64,000 nucleotides of DNA, taken from NCBI RefSeq assembly GCF_020623625.1, contig NC_060205.1, positions 179,501 through 243,500 on the forward strand, written 5' to 3'. Positions 1 through 8,188 of this stretch are shown piece by piece; positions within the stretch are counted from its first letter, which is position 1; each line of letters opens with the position of its first letter. Both the position numbers and the translations under genes were made by a program. Source of the stretch: Saccharomycodes ludwigii (lineage: Eukaryota; Ascomycota; Saccharomycetes; Saccharomycodales; Saccharomycodaceae). A model generated the notes under the pieces. It saw only the letters and a program-made list of their open reading frames with translations. It did no database searches and was not told the origin of the DNA.

Positions 1-1365
1 TCTTTAAAATTCAGAAATGTTTCAAATCCTACCCATAATGCCAGTCAAAACAGTGCGAATGGTGCAGATATTTTTTCTGTTATTAATGGAATGTTGGGAA
101 ACGTTGTCCACAATCATCTCAACGGTACCCCCATAGTTATGGTTGATAATGGTGATGGCAGCATTGAGATTGAGAGTTCACATGCTAGTAATGAAACAAG
201 GTTGGATTTCGAGATATGTTTAAGTTGTGGTGAAAAAATATATTATACCGCGGATAATTATTCAATTTTCAAACATTTGTCCAAATGCTTTGGGGCATTT
301 GGTTTATATTTAGTCCCAAGTGACAATGAAATATGTCTATCTTTGAACACACCTCAGTGCTTTGTGAAGATATCAGCTCCATATTTGAACTCGCATGGTG
401 AAAGTGGTAAAGAGGCTATGAAACGTGGTGATATTGCTGTTTTGTCCCTGAAGAGATATGAACATTTAAATAACTTATGGATGTGTAATGGTATTCCGGG
501 CTACATTAGCCGTATCATGGGCGATGAGTTTAGGATTTTAATTGCTACGCAAGCTGTTCGTTTCAATAGAAATATACTCTTTTTTAGAGGCTTATATGAA
601 GGTGAAGAAAATGATGAAGAAGATGATTTTGGATTTGGAGACGATGATGACGACAACGATAATGATGAATCTGGCGGAACTGAAAGAATCGGGGGTTCAC
701 AAACTACCGGAGATGGTACTGAGAGTGATAGACTCGCTTCTGAGGAATTGGACACTTTTGATCCTGGTGTTACGTTAGAAGACTTGGCTACATTTTCCGA
801 TGAAGATCCGTATTATCGATATATATCTGGGGACGATTATGCTGACTATGATGATGATGACGATGATGACGATGACGCTGATGATGATGATGAAGATGAT
901 GACGACGAGGATGACGATGAAGATGATGGCGACGATGATGATGAACATGATGATGATGATGATGAAGACGTTGATCATGATGACGATGAAAGTGGTAATA
1001 GTGATGATAATGAAGATGGTAATTATCAAGGAAGTTATATTAATAGCGAAAATCAACGCAATGTTGAAAACCAAGATGTTACTATTAGGAGAAATGGAAG
1101 TGATAATGCGCTAGATGTTAGAAACGCTAGTGCCGTTGGTCCTTGGCTGGAGTCCACTTCTGGTTCTGACTTAAATAATGAACTTATTCCTTCTGACGAG
1201 GATTTAATTTCCTTGACTCGATGGTTCTTATCGCAAGGAACATCAGCGCCTGATATACAAGGTATGGTGTTTGATAGTTTGTTAAGACAAGACTCCGAAA
1301 ATCATGATTCTAATACTGATGATTTGACTGGTCAAATTGAATGGCCAAGGGACAATATTAGTTAG
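1..1365 (+). CDS. UBR1: UBR1 C-terminal part (N-recognin E3 ubiquitin ligase), cut by the window start
   Basis: The reading frame is open from base 1 to the stop at 1363-1365, so only the last 454 or so codons are present; the S. cerevisiae protein has 1950 residues. Ubr1 is the RING E3 that recognises N-degrons. The segment from about 225 to 530 holds the conserved C-terminal (UBLC) region, with a C-x2-C pair, a later H-x4-C, and the motifs GAFGLYLVPSD, SAPYLNSHGE and GYISRIMGDEF, which match the yeast protein as I recall it. An unusually long Asp-rich tail follows (about 850-1000). Synteny supports the call: UBR1, QCR9 and TIM13 are neighbours in the same orientations in S. cerevisiae (YGR184C, YGR183C, YGR181W). 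The first internal Met at 91 is not the start. Confidence 0.93.
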   Translation, partial: SLKFRNVSNPTHNASQNSANGADIFSVINGMLGNVVHNHLNGTPIVMVDNGDGSIEIESSHASNETRLDFEICLSCGEKIYYTADNYSIFKHLSKCFGAFGLYLVPSDNEICLSLNTPQCFVKISAPYLNSHGESGKEAMKRGDIAVLSLKRYEHLNNLWMCNGIPGYISRIMGDEFRILIATQAVRFNRNILFFRGLYEGEENDEEDDFGFGDDDDDNDNDESGGTERIGGSQTTGDGTESDRLASEELDTFDPGVTLEDLATFSDEDPYYRYISGDDYADYDDDDDDDDDADDDDEDDDDEDDDEDDGDDDDEHDDDDDEDVDHDDDESGNSDDNEDGNYQGSYINSENQRNVENQDVTIRRNGSDNALDVRNASAVGPWLESTSGSDLNNELIPSDEDLISLTRWFLSQGTSAPDIQGMVFDSLLRQDSENHDSNTDDLTGQIEWPRDNIS

Positions 1366-1941
1366 ACCAGAATAGGAGGAGGAATAATTGGGTTTTATTT
1401 TTAAATTTGAATGTTGAATGTAACTGTTACAAGAATTTAAGTTTTAGTGGCATTATTAAAAGATAGTGAATGGTTATATTGGTAATGCTGCATTAGAAGT
1501 TGTGGGAAGTTATTACCATTGCTGATTGTGATAATGTATTGCTTTAAGATGGGAGGTTTTTTATTGTTATTTCCAACCAATCATTTTGCAAGAAAGGCAC
1601 ACCCAAACACCACAGACAAAAAAAAAAAAAAGGACTATTTTTTTTTATTTTTTATGGATGAAGAACGCTGCGTAGTGCGCGTTTTGTGTATATCGGAATT
1701 AAAAGAGTTTTTTATTACTACAATTTTTTTTTTTTTTTTTAATTTTTTTTTTCTTGTCTTTTATAAAAAATTAAAAATCAATCGATTAATTTTGAGTGTT
1801 CTTACATTTTGACCCAAGTTTAGAAACTTACCATTAATAATTGTTTTATCCTTTTCTTTTTATTCCATCAAAGAAAAATTAAAATCTTCAAAATATTACG
1901 ATAAGAATAAAAAAAATAAAACTATACAACTAATATTCATA
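1366..1941. other. Intergenic: UBR1 3' region and QCR9 promoter
   Basis: AT-rich, with poly(A) and poly(T) tracts near 1620 and 1727-1751. It holds one CCAAT element (listed separately). I see no gene or structured RNA. Confidence 0.7.
1576..1583 (-). promoter_or_regulatory. CCAAT element (HAP-type), QCR9 promoter
   Basis: ACCAATCA on the plus strand reads TGATTGGT on the minus strand, which is the Hap2/3/4/5 consensus TNATTGGT. It lies about 360 bp before the QCR9 ATG. Respiratory-chain genes are classic HAP targets. Binding here is inferred from sequence and position only. Confidence 0.45.
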
Positions 1942-2941
1942 ATGGTATGTTCATGATTTTGGTGTCTGTTCCTATTAATTATTATTACGACCCAAATAAT
2001 GGTTTATTGTGGTCACATCAAGTATTATAAAGAAGAAATCTATAAATTTAGGTTGAATAAAAATAAAACATTAAAAATAAAAAAAGGGAGACATTTGAAA
2101 TAATTGGAAAATATATGTACACATAGACTGTCAAGTATATTTTAAAACGCAGTGGATATTCGACTAAGGAAATCAATATCCTTTGGAACATCTGATCAGA
2201 AACCACAACTATAAAGAAAATCATCGAAGCAATACAAAGCTTAGAAACATAAAGTATGGGAATGATTTATAAACTTTTGCTTAAATTATTGTTCAAATTC
2301 AAAAAAAAAGAATAAGAGTGTGACATCTAGGAGGGTTTTCTATTTACACAAAGGGAAGGTACAATTAAAAATTATTTTTAGTTATAATCCGAATAGTTTG
2401 AGTGAATTAAATAACAGAAATTTATCCGAGGTTGTCATTAATTAAATGTAACAATGTTTTTCCTATCAGAAAAAAAAAAAAAAAAAATATAGATATATAT
2501 TTAGGATGGGAACTTTATTATATGTGATATGTCTCTATTGAATCCTTATTGATCTTCGTGATAATATAGATGATGCCAAAAAAAAAATTTTTTTTCTTCT
2601 TTATTTTCAAGCAACTTGGGTTGATACCTGAATTTTTGGAAAAAAAAAAAGTATATATATACTAACAAATGTTTGTTTACACAAATTCATACGCATACAT
2701 GTTTTTTCTGAGCGTTGATGAATTAATATTACATTTTTAACAGTCCTTTTACTCTACTATTTATAACGTTTTCTTCAAGAGAAACTCTGTTTTCGTTGGT
2801 ACAGTTTTTTTAGGTGCTTTTGCTTTTGAAACTTCTTTTGATACTGCTATCACTGATTGGTATGAAAATCATAACAAAGGGAAATTATGGAAGGATGTTA
2901 AATTAACTTTGGGTGAATCTGGTAAAGATGATGATGAATAG
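1942..2941 (+). CDS. QCR9: QCR9, cytochrome bc1 complex subunit 9 (spliced)
   Basis: Exon 1 is only the ATG (1942-1944); exon 2 is 2744-2941. Splicing gives 66 residues, exactly the S. cerevisiae length. The product starts MSFYSTIYNVFFKRNSVFVG and contains FDTAITDWYENHNKGKLWKD, nearly identical to yeast Qcr9, and ends in an acidic DDDE tail. It is a single-pass inner-membrane subunit of respiratory complex III; the membrane helix is about residues 15-35. The S. cerevisiae gene is also interrupted right after its initiator codon (intron of 213 nt, from memory), which supports the model. Unspliced RNA would stop after four codons. Location between UBR1 and TIM13 is conserved. Confidence 0.96.
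1945..2743 (+). other. QCR9 spliceosomal intron, 799 nt
   Basis: The 5' splice site is GTATGT at 1945-1950, the branch site is a perfect TACTAAC at 2660-2666, and the first downstream YAG is CAG at 2741-2743, about 78 nt past the branch A. The intron is nearly four times as long as the S. cerevisiae one. It includes poly(A) and poly(T) tracts near 2470 and 2580-2595. I found no convincing snoRNA boxes in it. Confidence 0.93.
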
Positions 2942-3218
2942 GTCAGTCTATTATAGCTTTTATTTATTTATTTTTTTTTAATAGTTAATTTTATTTATTC
3001 AGTTTTTTAATTCATTTATAGTATTTGTACATTCTTAATATTTATGTCCATTTACTTAGACTTGAAGGTGGTACTGAAAAAGAAAGAAAAGAAGAAGAGA
3101 AAAAAAAAAAAAAAAAAAGTAAGCCAAAACCACCAATTTGTTAAAATATACTATTGTTTAATATATATGCAGGTGAACCAAATTATACATAATTATATAC
3201 AAGTACTTACAAAAAATA
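2942..3218. other. Convergent 3' region between QCR9 and TIM13
   Basis: 277 bp of AT-rich DNA with an A-rich tract near 3080-3118. It holds the 3' ends of two convergent genes and nothing else I can support. Confidence 0.6.
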
Positions 3219-3533
3219 TTAGGCATTTTTATCTGGACTTTGTTGAATTCTTTGGATATAAGCTCTTGAAATAGAATTCCAACTTCTCATGTACTTAGCC
3301 AAACAAGAATCAACGCATGAATCATTACCTTCAGCATATGGGGTTTTCATGCATGTTTCGAAACAATTTTCAGTAACTTTATTAACTAATTCAGTAGCAT
3401 TAGCAATGGCTAACTCCTGAGAAATTTGTTGCTTTAATTCGGATACTAGTGGAGTTTTGGTAGTAGTGGTATTGGTTGGTTGTTGTTGTTCTGCATTATT
3501 GTTATTACCGCTGAAAATAGAAGATAAAGCCAT
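3219..3533 (-). CDS. TIM13: TIM13, small Tim chaperone of the mitochondrial intermembrane space
   Basis: 104 residues (S. cerevisiae 105). The twin CX3C motif is complete: C57-x3-C61 and C73-x3-C77, separated by 11 residues, flanked by amphipathic helices. With Tim8, Tim13 forms the hexamer that escorts hydrophobic precursors such as Tim23 across the intermembrane space. The N-terminus carries short Asn, Gln and Thr runs before the helix [20 protein letters not shown]. The start at 3533 is the only Met ahead of the domain. The gene is convergent with QCR9 and shares a divergent promoter with APS3. Confidence 0.96.
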   Translation of the reverse strand: MALSSIFSGNNNNAEQQQPTNTTTTKTPLVSELKQQISQELAIANATELVNKVTENCFETCMKTPYAEGNDSCVDSCLAKYMRSWNSISRAYIQRIQQSPDKNA

Positions 3534-3824
3534 TTTGTTGAGTTGTATTATTTTATTTGAAGTGCTGTTGTTTTGTTTTTTTTTTTTTTTTTCAAATTTG
3601 TATGTTTAATTAGAAATGAAGTTGTAGAGTTAGAAATGGAATTGTAGAATCAGAAAGTGAATATCACCGACAAACCACAATGAATTTTTTCATGAAAAAA
3701 AAAACCGAGCAAAAAAAATAAAAAATAAAAAAAAAAAAAAAATAAAAAAAAAAATTTATTTTTTCGTTCAATAGAAATAAATTTGTTCCGGGTATCAAAA
3801 CAAAAAAAAATGGATTTGTTCCCA

Positions 3825-3832
3825 ATCACGTG
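3825..3832 (+). promoter_or_regulatory. ATCACGTG E-box (Cbf1-type)
   Basis: ATCACGTG fits the Cbf1 consensus RTCACRTG. It lies about 300 bp upstream of TIM13 and 175 bp upstream of APS3. No AT-rich CDEII or CDEIII follows, so it is read as a promoter site, not a centromere element. Confidence 0.45.
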
Positions 3833-3916
3833 TTTTTGCATTGCCACTCTTTAAATTATTTCACCTTTTTTTTATTTTTATTTTTTAAATATTTACTACA
3901 ACTTCTTGCACTGTTA

Positions 3917-3927
3917 CCAATGATTGG
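3917..3927. promoter_or_regulatory. CCAAT/ATTGG palindrome in the TIM13/APS3 promoter
   Basis: CCAATGATTGG is a perfect 11-bp palindrome that presents a HAP-type core on both strands. It lies 390 bp from the TIM13 start and 78 bp from the APS3 start. A role in respiratory control of TIM13 is inference. Confidence 0.4.
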
Positions 3928-4004
3928 CTGAAAGATTGGAGGACGGTTAACCTACAAGATACATAGTAATAGGTTCTCTAAAGAAATCAAGAATTAACCC
4001 AACT

Positions 4005-4700
4005 ATGATTCATGCTGTTTTAATATGTAAGTACCATTTTTATGCATTTTCTATCTATTAATTTATTGAAATTTTTTTTTTATTTTACTAACAGCATCGA
4101 TTTATAACAGTTAACAAGTCCGAACAACCAAGGTTGATGAAATTTTACACCCCTGTTGATGTAAATAAACAACAGATATTATTCCAACAAGTTTATGATT
4201 TAATAAATAATAGAATAAGCGAAGAACAGAGCTCGTTTCTAGTAACGCCACCATCAATACTGTTGAAAGACAATGGTGCTAGTGCTGAACCAGATGGCAC
4301 GGATATTCAAATCATATATAAGAATTTTGCCACTTTGTATTTTGTTTTTATTGTAGATGATCAAGAAAGCGAATTAGCCATATTGGATTTAATTCAAACA
4401 TTCGTTGAATGCCTAGACATGTGTTTTGCTAATGTTTGTGAATTAGATTTAGTTTTCGGCTGGCAAACTTTGCAGAGTGTTTTGGAAGAAATGGTCCAAG
4501 GTGGTATGGTTATAGAAACGGATAAGTATGAAATAGTTAAAGCTATAGATTTGTTGAACATGGCCAATGGCAATGGTAACATGGGAGGTCCAGCTGGTAG
4601 TAACGCTAATACAGATGGTTCCTATTTGACAGGGAGTTTGGCGAATGCCTTTTCAATGTTTACCACTGGTGGGTTTTCTACGTGGGGCGCTGGTTCTTAA
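4005..4700 (+). CDS. APS3: APS3, AP-3 adaptor complex sigma subunit (spliced)
   Basis: Exon 1 is 4005-4026 (MIHAVLI plus one base) and exon 2 is 4111-4700; the join restores MIHAVLIFNKSEQPRLMKFY, the conserved start of sigma-3 adaptins, and gives 203 residues (S. cerevisiae 194). A later ATG at 4134 would lack the first 43 residues, including beta-strand 1 of the longin-like fold. Conserved blocks are SSFLVTPPSILL, DIQIIYKNFATLYF, DDQESELAILDLIQTFVE and LEEMVQGGMVIET. AP-3 sorts cargo such as alkaline phosphatase from Golgi to vacuole. APS3 lies close to RRN7, as YJL024C and YJL025W do in S. cerevisiae, although CBP4 and ERG1 are interleaved here. The C-terminal Gly/Asn-rich tail is poorly conserved. 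Confidence 0.95.
4027..4110 (+). other. APS3 spliceosomal intron, 84 nt
   Basis: GTAAGT at 4027-4032, TACTAAC at 4086-4092, acceptor AACAG ending at 4110. A nearer AG directly after the branch site (4093-4094) is too close to use and would break the frame. The S. cerevisiae APS3 intron sits near the same point. Confidence 0.92.
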
Positions 4701-4830
4701 ATATGTCTGTATATATATATATTCCATTGTCACTACTGTTATTTAAAAGGATAACAGTTTTAAATATATACATAAATAAATAAATAAATAAATAAATAAA
4801 TATACACAAGATTATATAATTAAAAGTTTC

Positions 4831-5325
4831 CTACCAAAGTTTTCTCCACCAACTCTTTTCCTCGTTCTTTTCTTTTTGATCCAAAATCTCCCTTGTCCTC
4901 ACATCACTATTTTGTCTAATTTGTTCTAACTCCTTGGATATACGATCCAATTCTTCTCTTTGTATTAAATCAGCTTTAACTTTTTCAAAGTGATCTCTCT
5001 TATCCATTTCCCTTATATTATTTTTGGTATCATGAGAAGTTTCTGACATTTGGTTATGTTCCCATGGTGATTGAATTTTACCCGTTTTCCAAATAGGATC
5101 ATTACTTTTCATGGTTTCTTGTACAATCTTCATTAATTCCACCTGTTCAGCTTCTCTTAATTTTTTTTCTCTTTCATATTGTGCTTTTAATTCAGGTGAT
5201 AAACTAGCAATCAATTGTCCTCTTGTAGGTGTAGTATAATTGAATAACAAAACACCACCCAAAACAATGGAACCACCAGCTATCCAAACTCTAGCCCATT
5301 TAGCAAATAGAGAACCTTCACTCAT
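4831..5325 (-). CDS. CBP4: CBP4, assembly factor for cytochrome bc1 complex
   Basis: 164 residues (S. cerevisiae 170). A short N-terminus, WARVWIAGGSIVLGGVLLFNYTTPT, forms one membrane helix at about residues 10-30, followed by a long charged coiled coil rich in Glu, Lys and Arg. Conserved motifs are RGQLIASLSPELKAQYEREKK and NDPIWKTGKIQSPWE. Cbp4 binds Cbp3-Cbp6 with newly made cytochrome b in the inner membrane. It stands next to ERG1, as YGR174W and YGR175C do in S. cerevisiae. Confidence 0.93.
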   Translation of the reverse strand: MSEGSLFAKWARVWIAGGSIVLGGVLLFNYTTPTRGQLIASLSPELKAQYEREKKLREAEQVELMKIVQETMKSNDPIWKTGKIQSPWEHNQMSETSHDTKNNIREMDKRDHFEKVKADLIQREELDRISKELEQIRQNSDVRTREILDQKEKNEEKSWWRKLW

Positions 5326-5844
5326 TTTTGGTATATTATTTTACCTTTTTTATTTTTTTTTTTTATTACTAGTATTAGTTTCTGTAAGTTTATTTTTTTT
5401 TTTTTTCTTTCTTTCTTTGGCTCTTTTTTTAATTGGATATTCAATATTAATTGAAATGGCAGGGTTAAACACGTTTTCCTTTAACTTAAAAAATCACTAA
5501 CCGTTTATGTAACCCGCCCACAGCAACCGGTAGATTGTCCGCTTATCCGATATATCCCAAACAGGAACTAAAAAATTAAATACAGTAAAATAATCCATTT
5601 TTAATAATTAACAATTAATTTCTTTTTCTTTTTCTTTTTCTTTTTTTTTTTTGCTTCAAATAAAAATAATAATTATCCATACAAAGCTGATTTAAACAAA
5701 CACATAAATAAATACATAGATAAATAAATTAATAAATAAATATAAATAAATATCGTAATGACTACGCCACACTAAAAATTAAACACGCACAAATCAACTT
5801 CATATAAATATTCTAATTCACCTACAATACATTACGATTATCAA
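5326..5844. other. Intergenic: CBP4 promoter and ERG1 3' region
   Basis: 519 bp with T-rich tracts. A short GC-richer patch at about 5505-5565 lies some 180-240 bp before the CBP4 start and may be its upstream control region. No gene is seen. Confidence 0.6.
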
Positions 5845-7338
5845 CTAACCAATCAACTCCCCAAACAAATATGGAGCAAAAACTACTGCAGCGGTGTATA
5901 AAATAGAAATACCCTCTAACAATGCCAAGGGGAATCCCAATGCACCTCTCTTTTCAAAGTTAATATAAACAGAGTACAAAGCAACGGCAAAGAACACTTT
6001 AGTTAACATTAATGGGCTTGGACGTAACCCAGATAGAAATTCAATTGGTAATTTTACACAATCACCACCTCTTTGGAAATACTTGAAGCAACCTCTTTGT
6101 AAAATTTTTAAGTTTTTAGATTCGGCAGCAAACAAACTAAATAGGGCAATCGACAATACATTGATAACACAATCGTATTTCTTCTTGTCATAGTGGAAAT
6201 CCAGTAACTCATCTAAGACAGTTTCACGATCAGCAAAATCTAAATCACCAATTTTCTTGATCAATAACACAACATCGTTCAGCCCAACAGTCATACCACC
6301 ACCTGTCAATGGATGTCTCATATTTAAAGAATCACCAATGAAACATAGCCCTGTAATATCGTTTTGCTTGGCTGGTAAATAGGAATTTGGCATGCTTCTG
6401 AATTTCTTTTCCTCCAAAGCTTTGTCAAAAGATGGTCTCAATGACTTGGGGATAAAAGGTTGAACATCCTCTTTCATCCAACTCTTGATATCTTGTGGAG
6501 TTTTAGCGTCATTATAAGCACATAAGATTCTGGTTTCATTTGGAGATAATTGGTAAACCAAAATAGGTAAATGTTGAGGACCTAATATAACATGTCCATT
6601 ATATTTGGTTGGAGTAACAGCATCGTATAAAGACATGCCGATAAAAGAAGATTGCACTTTTGGCACATGGTCTGCAGATAACTCTTTTCTAAATCTAGAG
6701 AAAATACCATCACAAACAAAAGTCATGTGTGCTTTGAAATCTACTTTACCACGTGTCTCAATATCTATTTTACAACCAATAACCTCATTATCCTTGGTGC
6801 TCTTTAAAATTTCAGTGGCATTACCTTGTAATCTAGTAATGTTTTTTTCTTTAGAAACAATGTTTCTTAAATTTTGTAAAAACCTACCATGGACAAAGGC
6901 AACTCCTCTTTCCCTTTCATCGTCTTCATAATCCTTGATTGTAACATACTTGTCGTTTAATACTTTATCGTTCCCATCAAAAACTAACCCGTCGATTTTC
7001 TCTACTGGCCCAACATCCTGTTTATAAGAATATGGGATAACAACTTTCTCACCATTATAAAAAACAGTATAACCTGTGATTGGATAAGCATCGATGTTAT
7101 TGATTGATTGAATCATACCTAAACTTCTTAAAGCTCTTAACCCACCTGGTTGCATCAATTCACCAACAATTCTGTCTGGCATATTCCAATCTCTTTCGAC
7201 GATTAAAACTTTCTTGCCCTTTCTTGCTAGAGCTGTGGCTACACATGGGCCGATAACACCACAACCAATAACAATAGCATCATATTGGATGGATTCGTCA
7301 GCATTTAATAAATCTTGCTGTAATTTAGCGGAAGTCAT
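5845..7338 (-). CDS. ERG1: ERG1, squalene epoxidase
   Basis: 497 residues (S. cerevisiae 496). This FAD enzyme turns squalene into 2,3-oxidosqualene, the first oxygen-requiring step of sterol synthesis, in ER and lipid droplets. The N-terminal dinucleotide-binding motif is intact (IGCGVIG, G25, G27, G30), ending in the acidic strand VLIVERD. The second FAD motif is GDSLNMRHPLTGGGM. Two hydrophobic C-terminal segments (about 435-490) fit the membrane anchor. The start at 7338 gives the usual short N-terminus. Its upstream region holds five TCGTTTA motifs. Confidence 0.97.
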   Translation of the reverse strand: MTSAKLQQDLLNADESIQYDAIVIGCGVIGPCVATALARKGKKVLIVERDWNMPDRIVGELMQPGGLRALRSLGMIQSINNIDAYPITGYTVFYNGEKVVIPYSYKQDVGPVEKIDGLVFDGNDKVLNDKYVTIKDYEDDERERGVAFVHGRFLQNLRNIVSKEKNITRLQGNATEILKSTKDNEVIGCKIDIETRGKVDFKAHMTFVCDGIFSRFRKELSADHVPKVQSSFIGMSLYDAVTPTKYNGHVILGPQHLPILVYQLSPNETRILCAYNDAKTPQDIKSWMKEDVQPFIPKSLRPSFDKALEEKKFRSMPNSYLPAKQNDITGLCFIGDSLNMRHPLTGGGMTVGLNDVVLLIKKIGDLDFADRETVLDELLDFHYDKKKYDCVINVLSIALFSLFAAESKNLKILQRGCFKYFQRGGDCVKLPIEFLSGLRPSPLMLTKVFFAVALYSVYINFEKRGALGFPLALLEGISILYTAAVVFAPYLFGELIG

Positions 7339-8188
7339 ATGTTGTTGTGGGGGTATATACGTGTATGTATATATTTTTCTTTTTCTTTTTCTTTATCTTT
7401 TCCTTGTTTGTGATATACTGAAAAACAAAAGGGAAAAGGGCAAAGAAAGCCGGGCAAAAAAAAAAGATACTTGAGAAGAAGTTAAGAATAGAAGGAGTAT
7501 AAAAATGGAAAGTTGGTTTATATATAACAAGAAAATAAAGTTTCAAATAAATTTTATATTAATATTTATAATTATTATTTTTTTGTCGTTTAAAGTATAA
7601 AAAAAAATAGGTAGCATTTTTTTGGTGTTGGCAGTAATAATACTTTTTTATTTTATAAACGAATTTTTTTATTTATTTATTTAATTTTTTTTTTTTAACA
7701 GGCGCACGCAAAGCAAGCGATGATTTTTCGTTTATAAATCCTATCAAAAATAAACGCCATATAAAAATATCGCTATGATGAAATTCTAACCGATAAAAAA
7801 TATATAATATATATAAATAATACCATCTTAAACAGTCGTGTTTTACAAATCGTTTAAAGCTTACAATCTTATAAACATTCTCATTCAATTCTTTGTAAAA
7901 AAAATAAAATTAAATTAAAAATAAAAATAAAATGCTAAAGACTACTATCAAAATACAACTTTCCTTTCGTTTAATTGTTCAAGCCTCTTTTATATATATC
8001 GTTTTTAATTGATATCCCTCATATATTACCGTTATTAACAACAATAACTGTCAAAGTAATAGCAAATAAATGCTTTTGTTTTGTCAAGTGGTATCCCTTC
8101 CCCATATATCTAACGGTTTCTTTTTTCTTTTTTCTTTTTTCTTTCCTTCCCTTTTCCTTTTTTCTTTCCTTCCCATTTCATCTTATAC
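7339..8188. other. Intergenic: ERG1 promoter and RRN7 3' region
   Basis: 850 bp upstream of ERG1. It contains the TCGTTTA cluster (listed separately) and a long pyrimidine tract at about 8109-8180 near the RRN7 stop. No gene is seen. Confidence 0.7.
7586..7974. promoter_or_regulatory. Cluster of five TCGTTTA motifs upstream of ERG1 (possible sterol/anaerobic elements)
   Basis: TCGTTTA occurs at 7586-7592, 7656-7662 (minus strand), 7728-7734, 7850-7856 and 7967-7973, that is 250 to 640 bp before the ERG1 ATG. It resembles the Upc2/Ecm22 sites TCGTATA and TCGTTYAG known from sterol and anaerobic genes. The repetition is seen directly; the factor is inferred. Confidence 0.45.

Larger units (their letters stand above)
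3534..4004. other. Divergent promoter region TIM13/APS3
   Basis: 471 bp between two divergent starts. It has an A-rich block (3715-3760), a CACGTG box and a back-to-back CCAAT palindrome, both listed separately. Confidence 0.7.

Noticed and set aside
775-1114. Long frames on both strands across the UBR1 acidic tail.
   Set aside because: They arise from the GAT/GAC repeat read in other frames (Met, Ile or Val runs) and show no similarity to known proteins.
2554-2640. Box C/D snoRNA in the QCR9 intron (GATGATG and CTGA words).
   Set aside because: The C box is imperfect, there is no terminal stem, and no guide match could be assessed.
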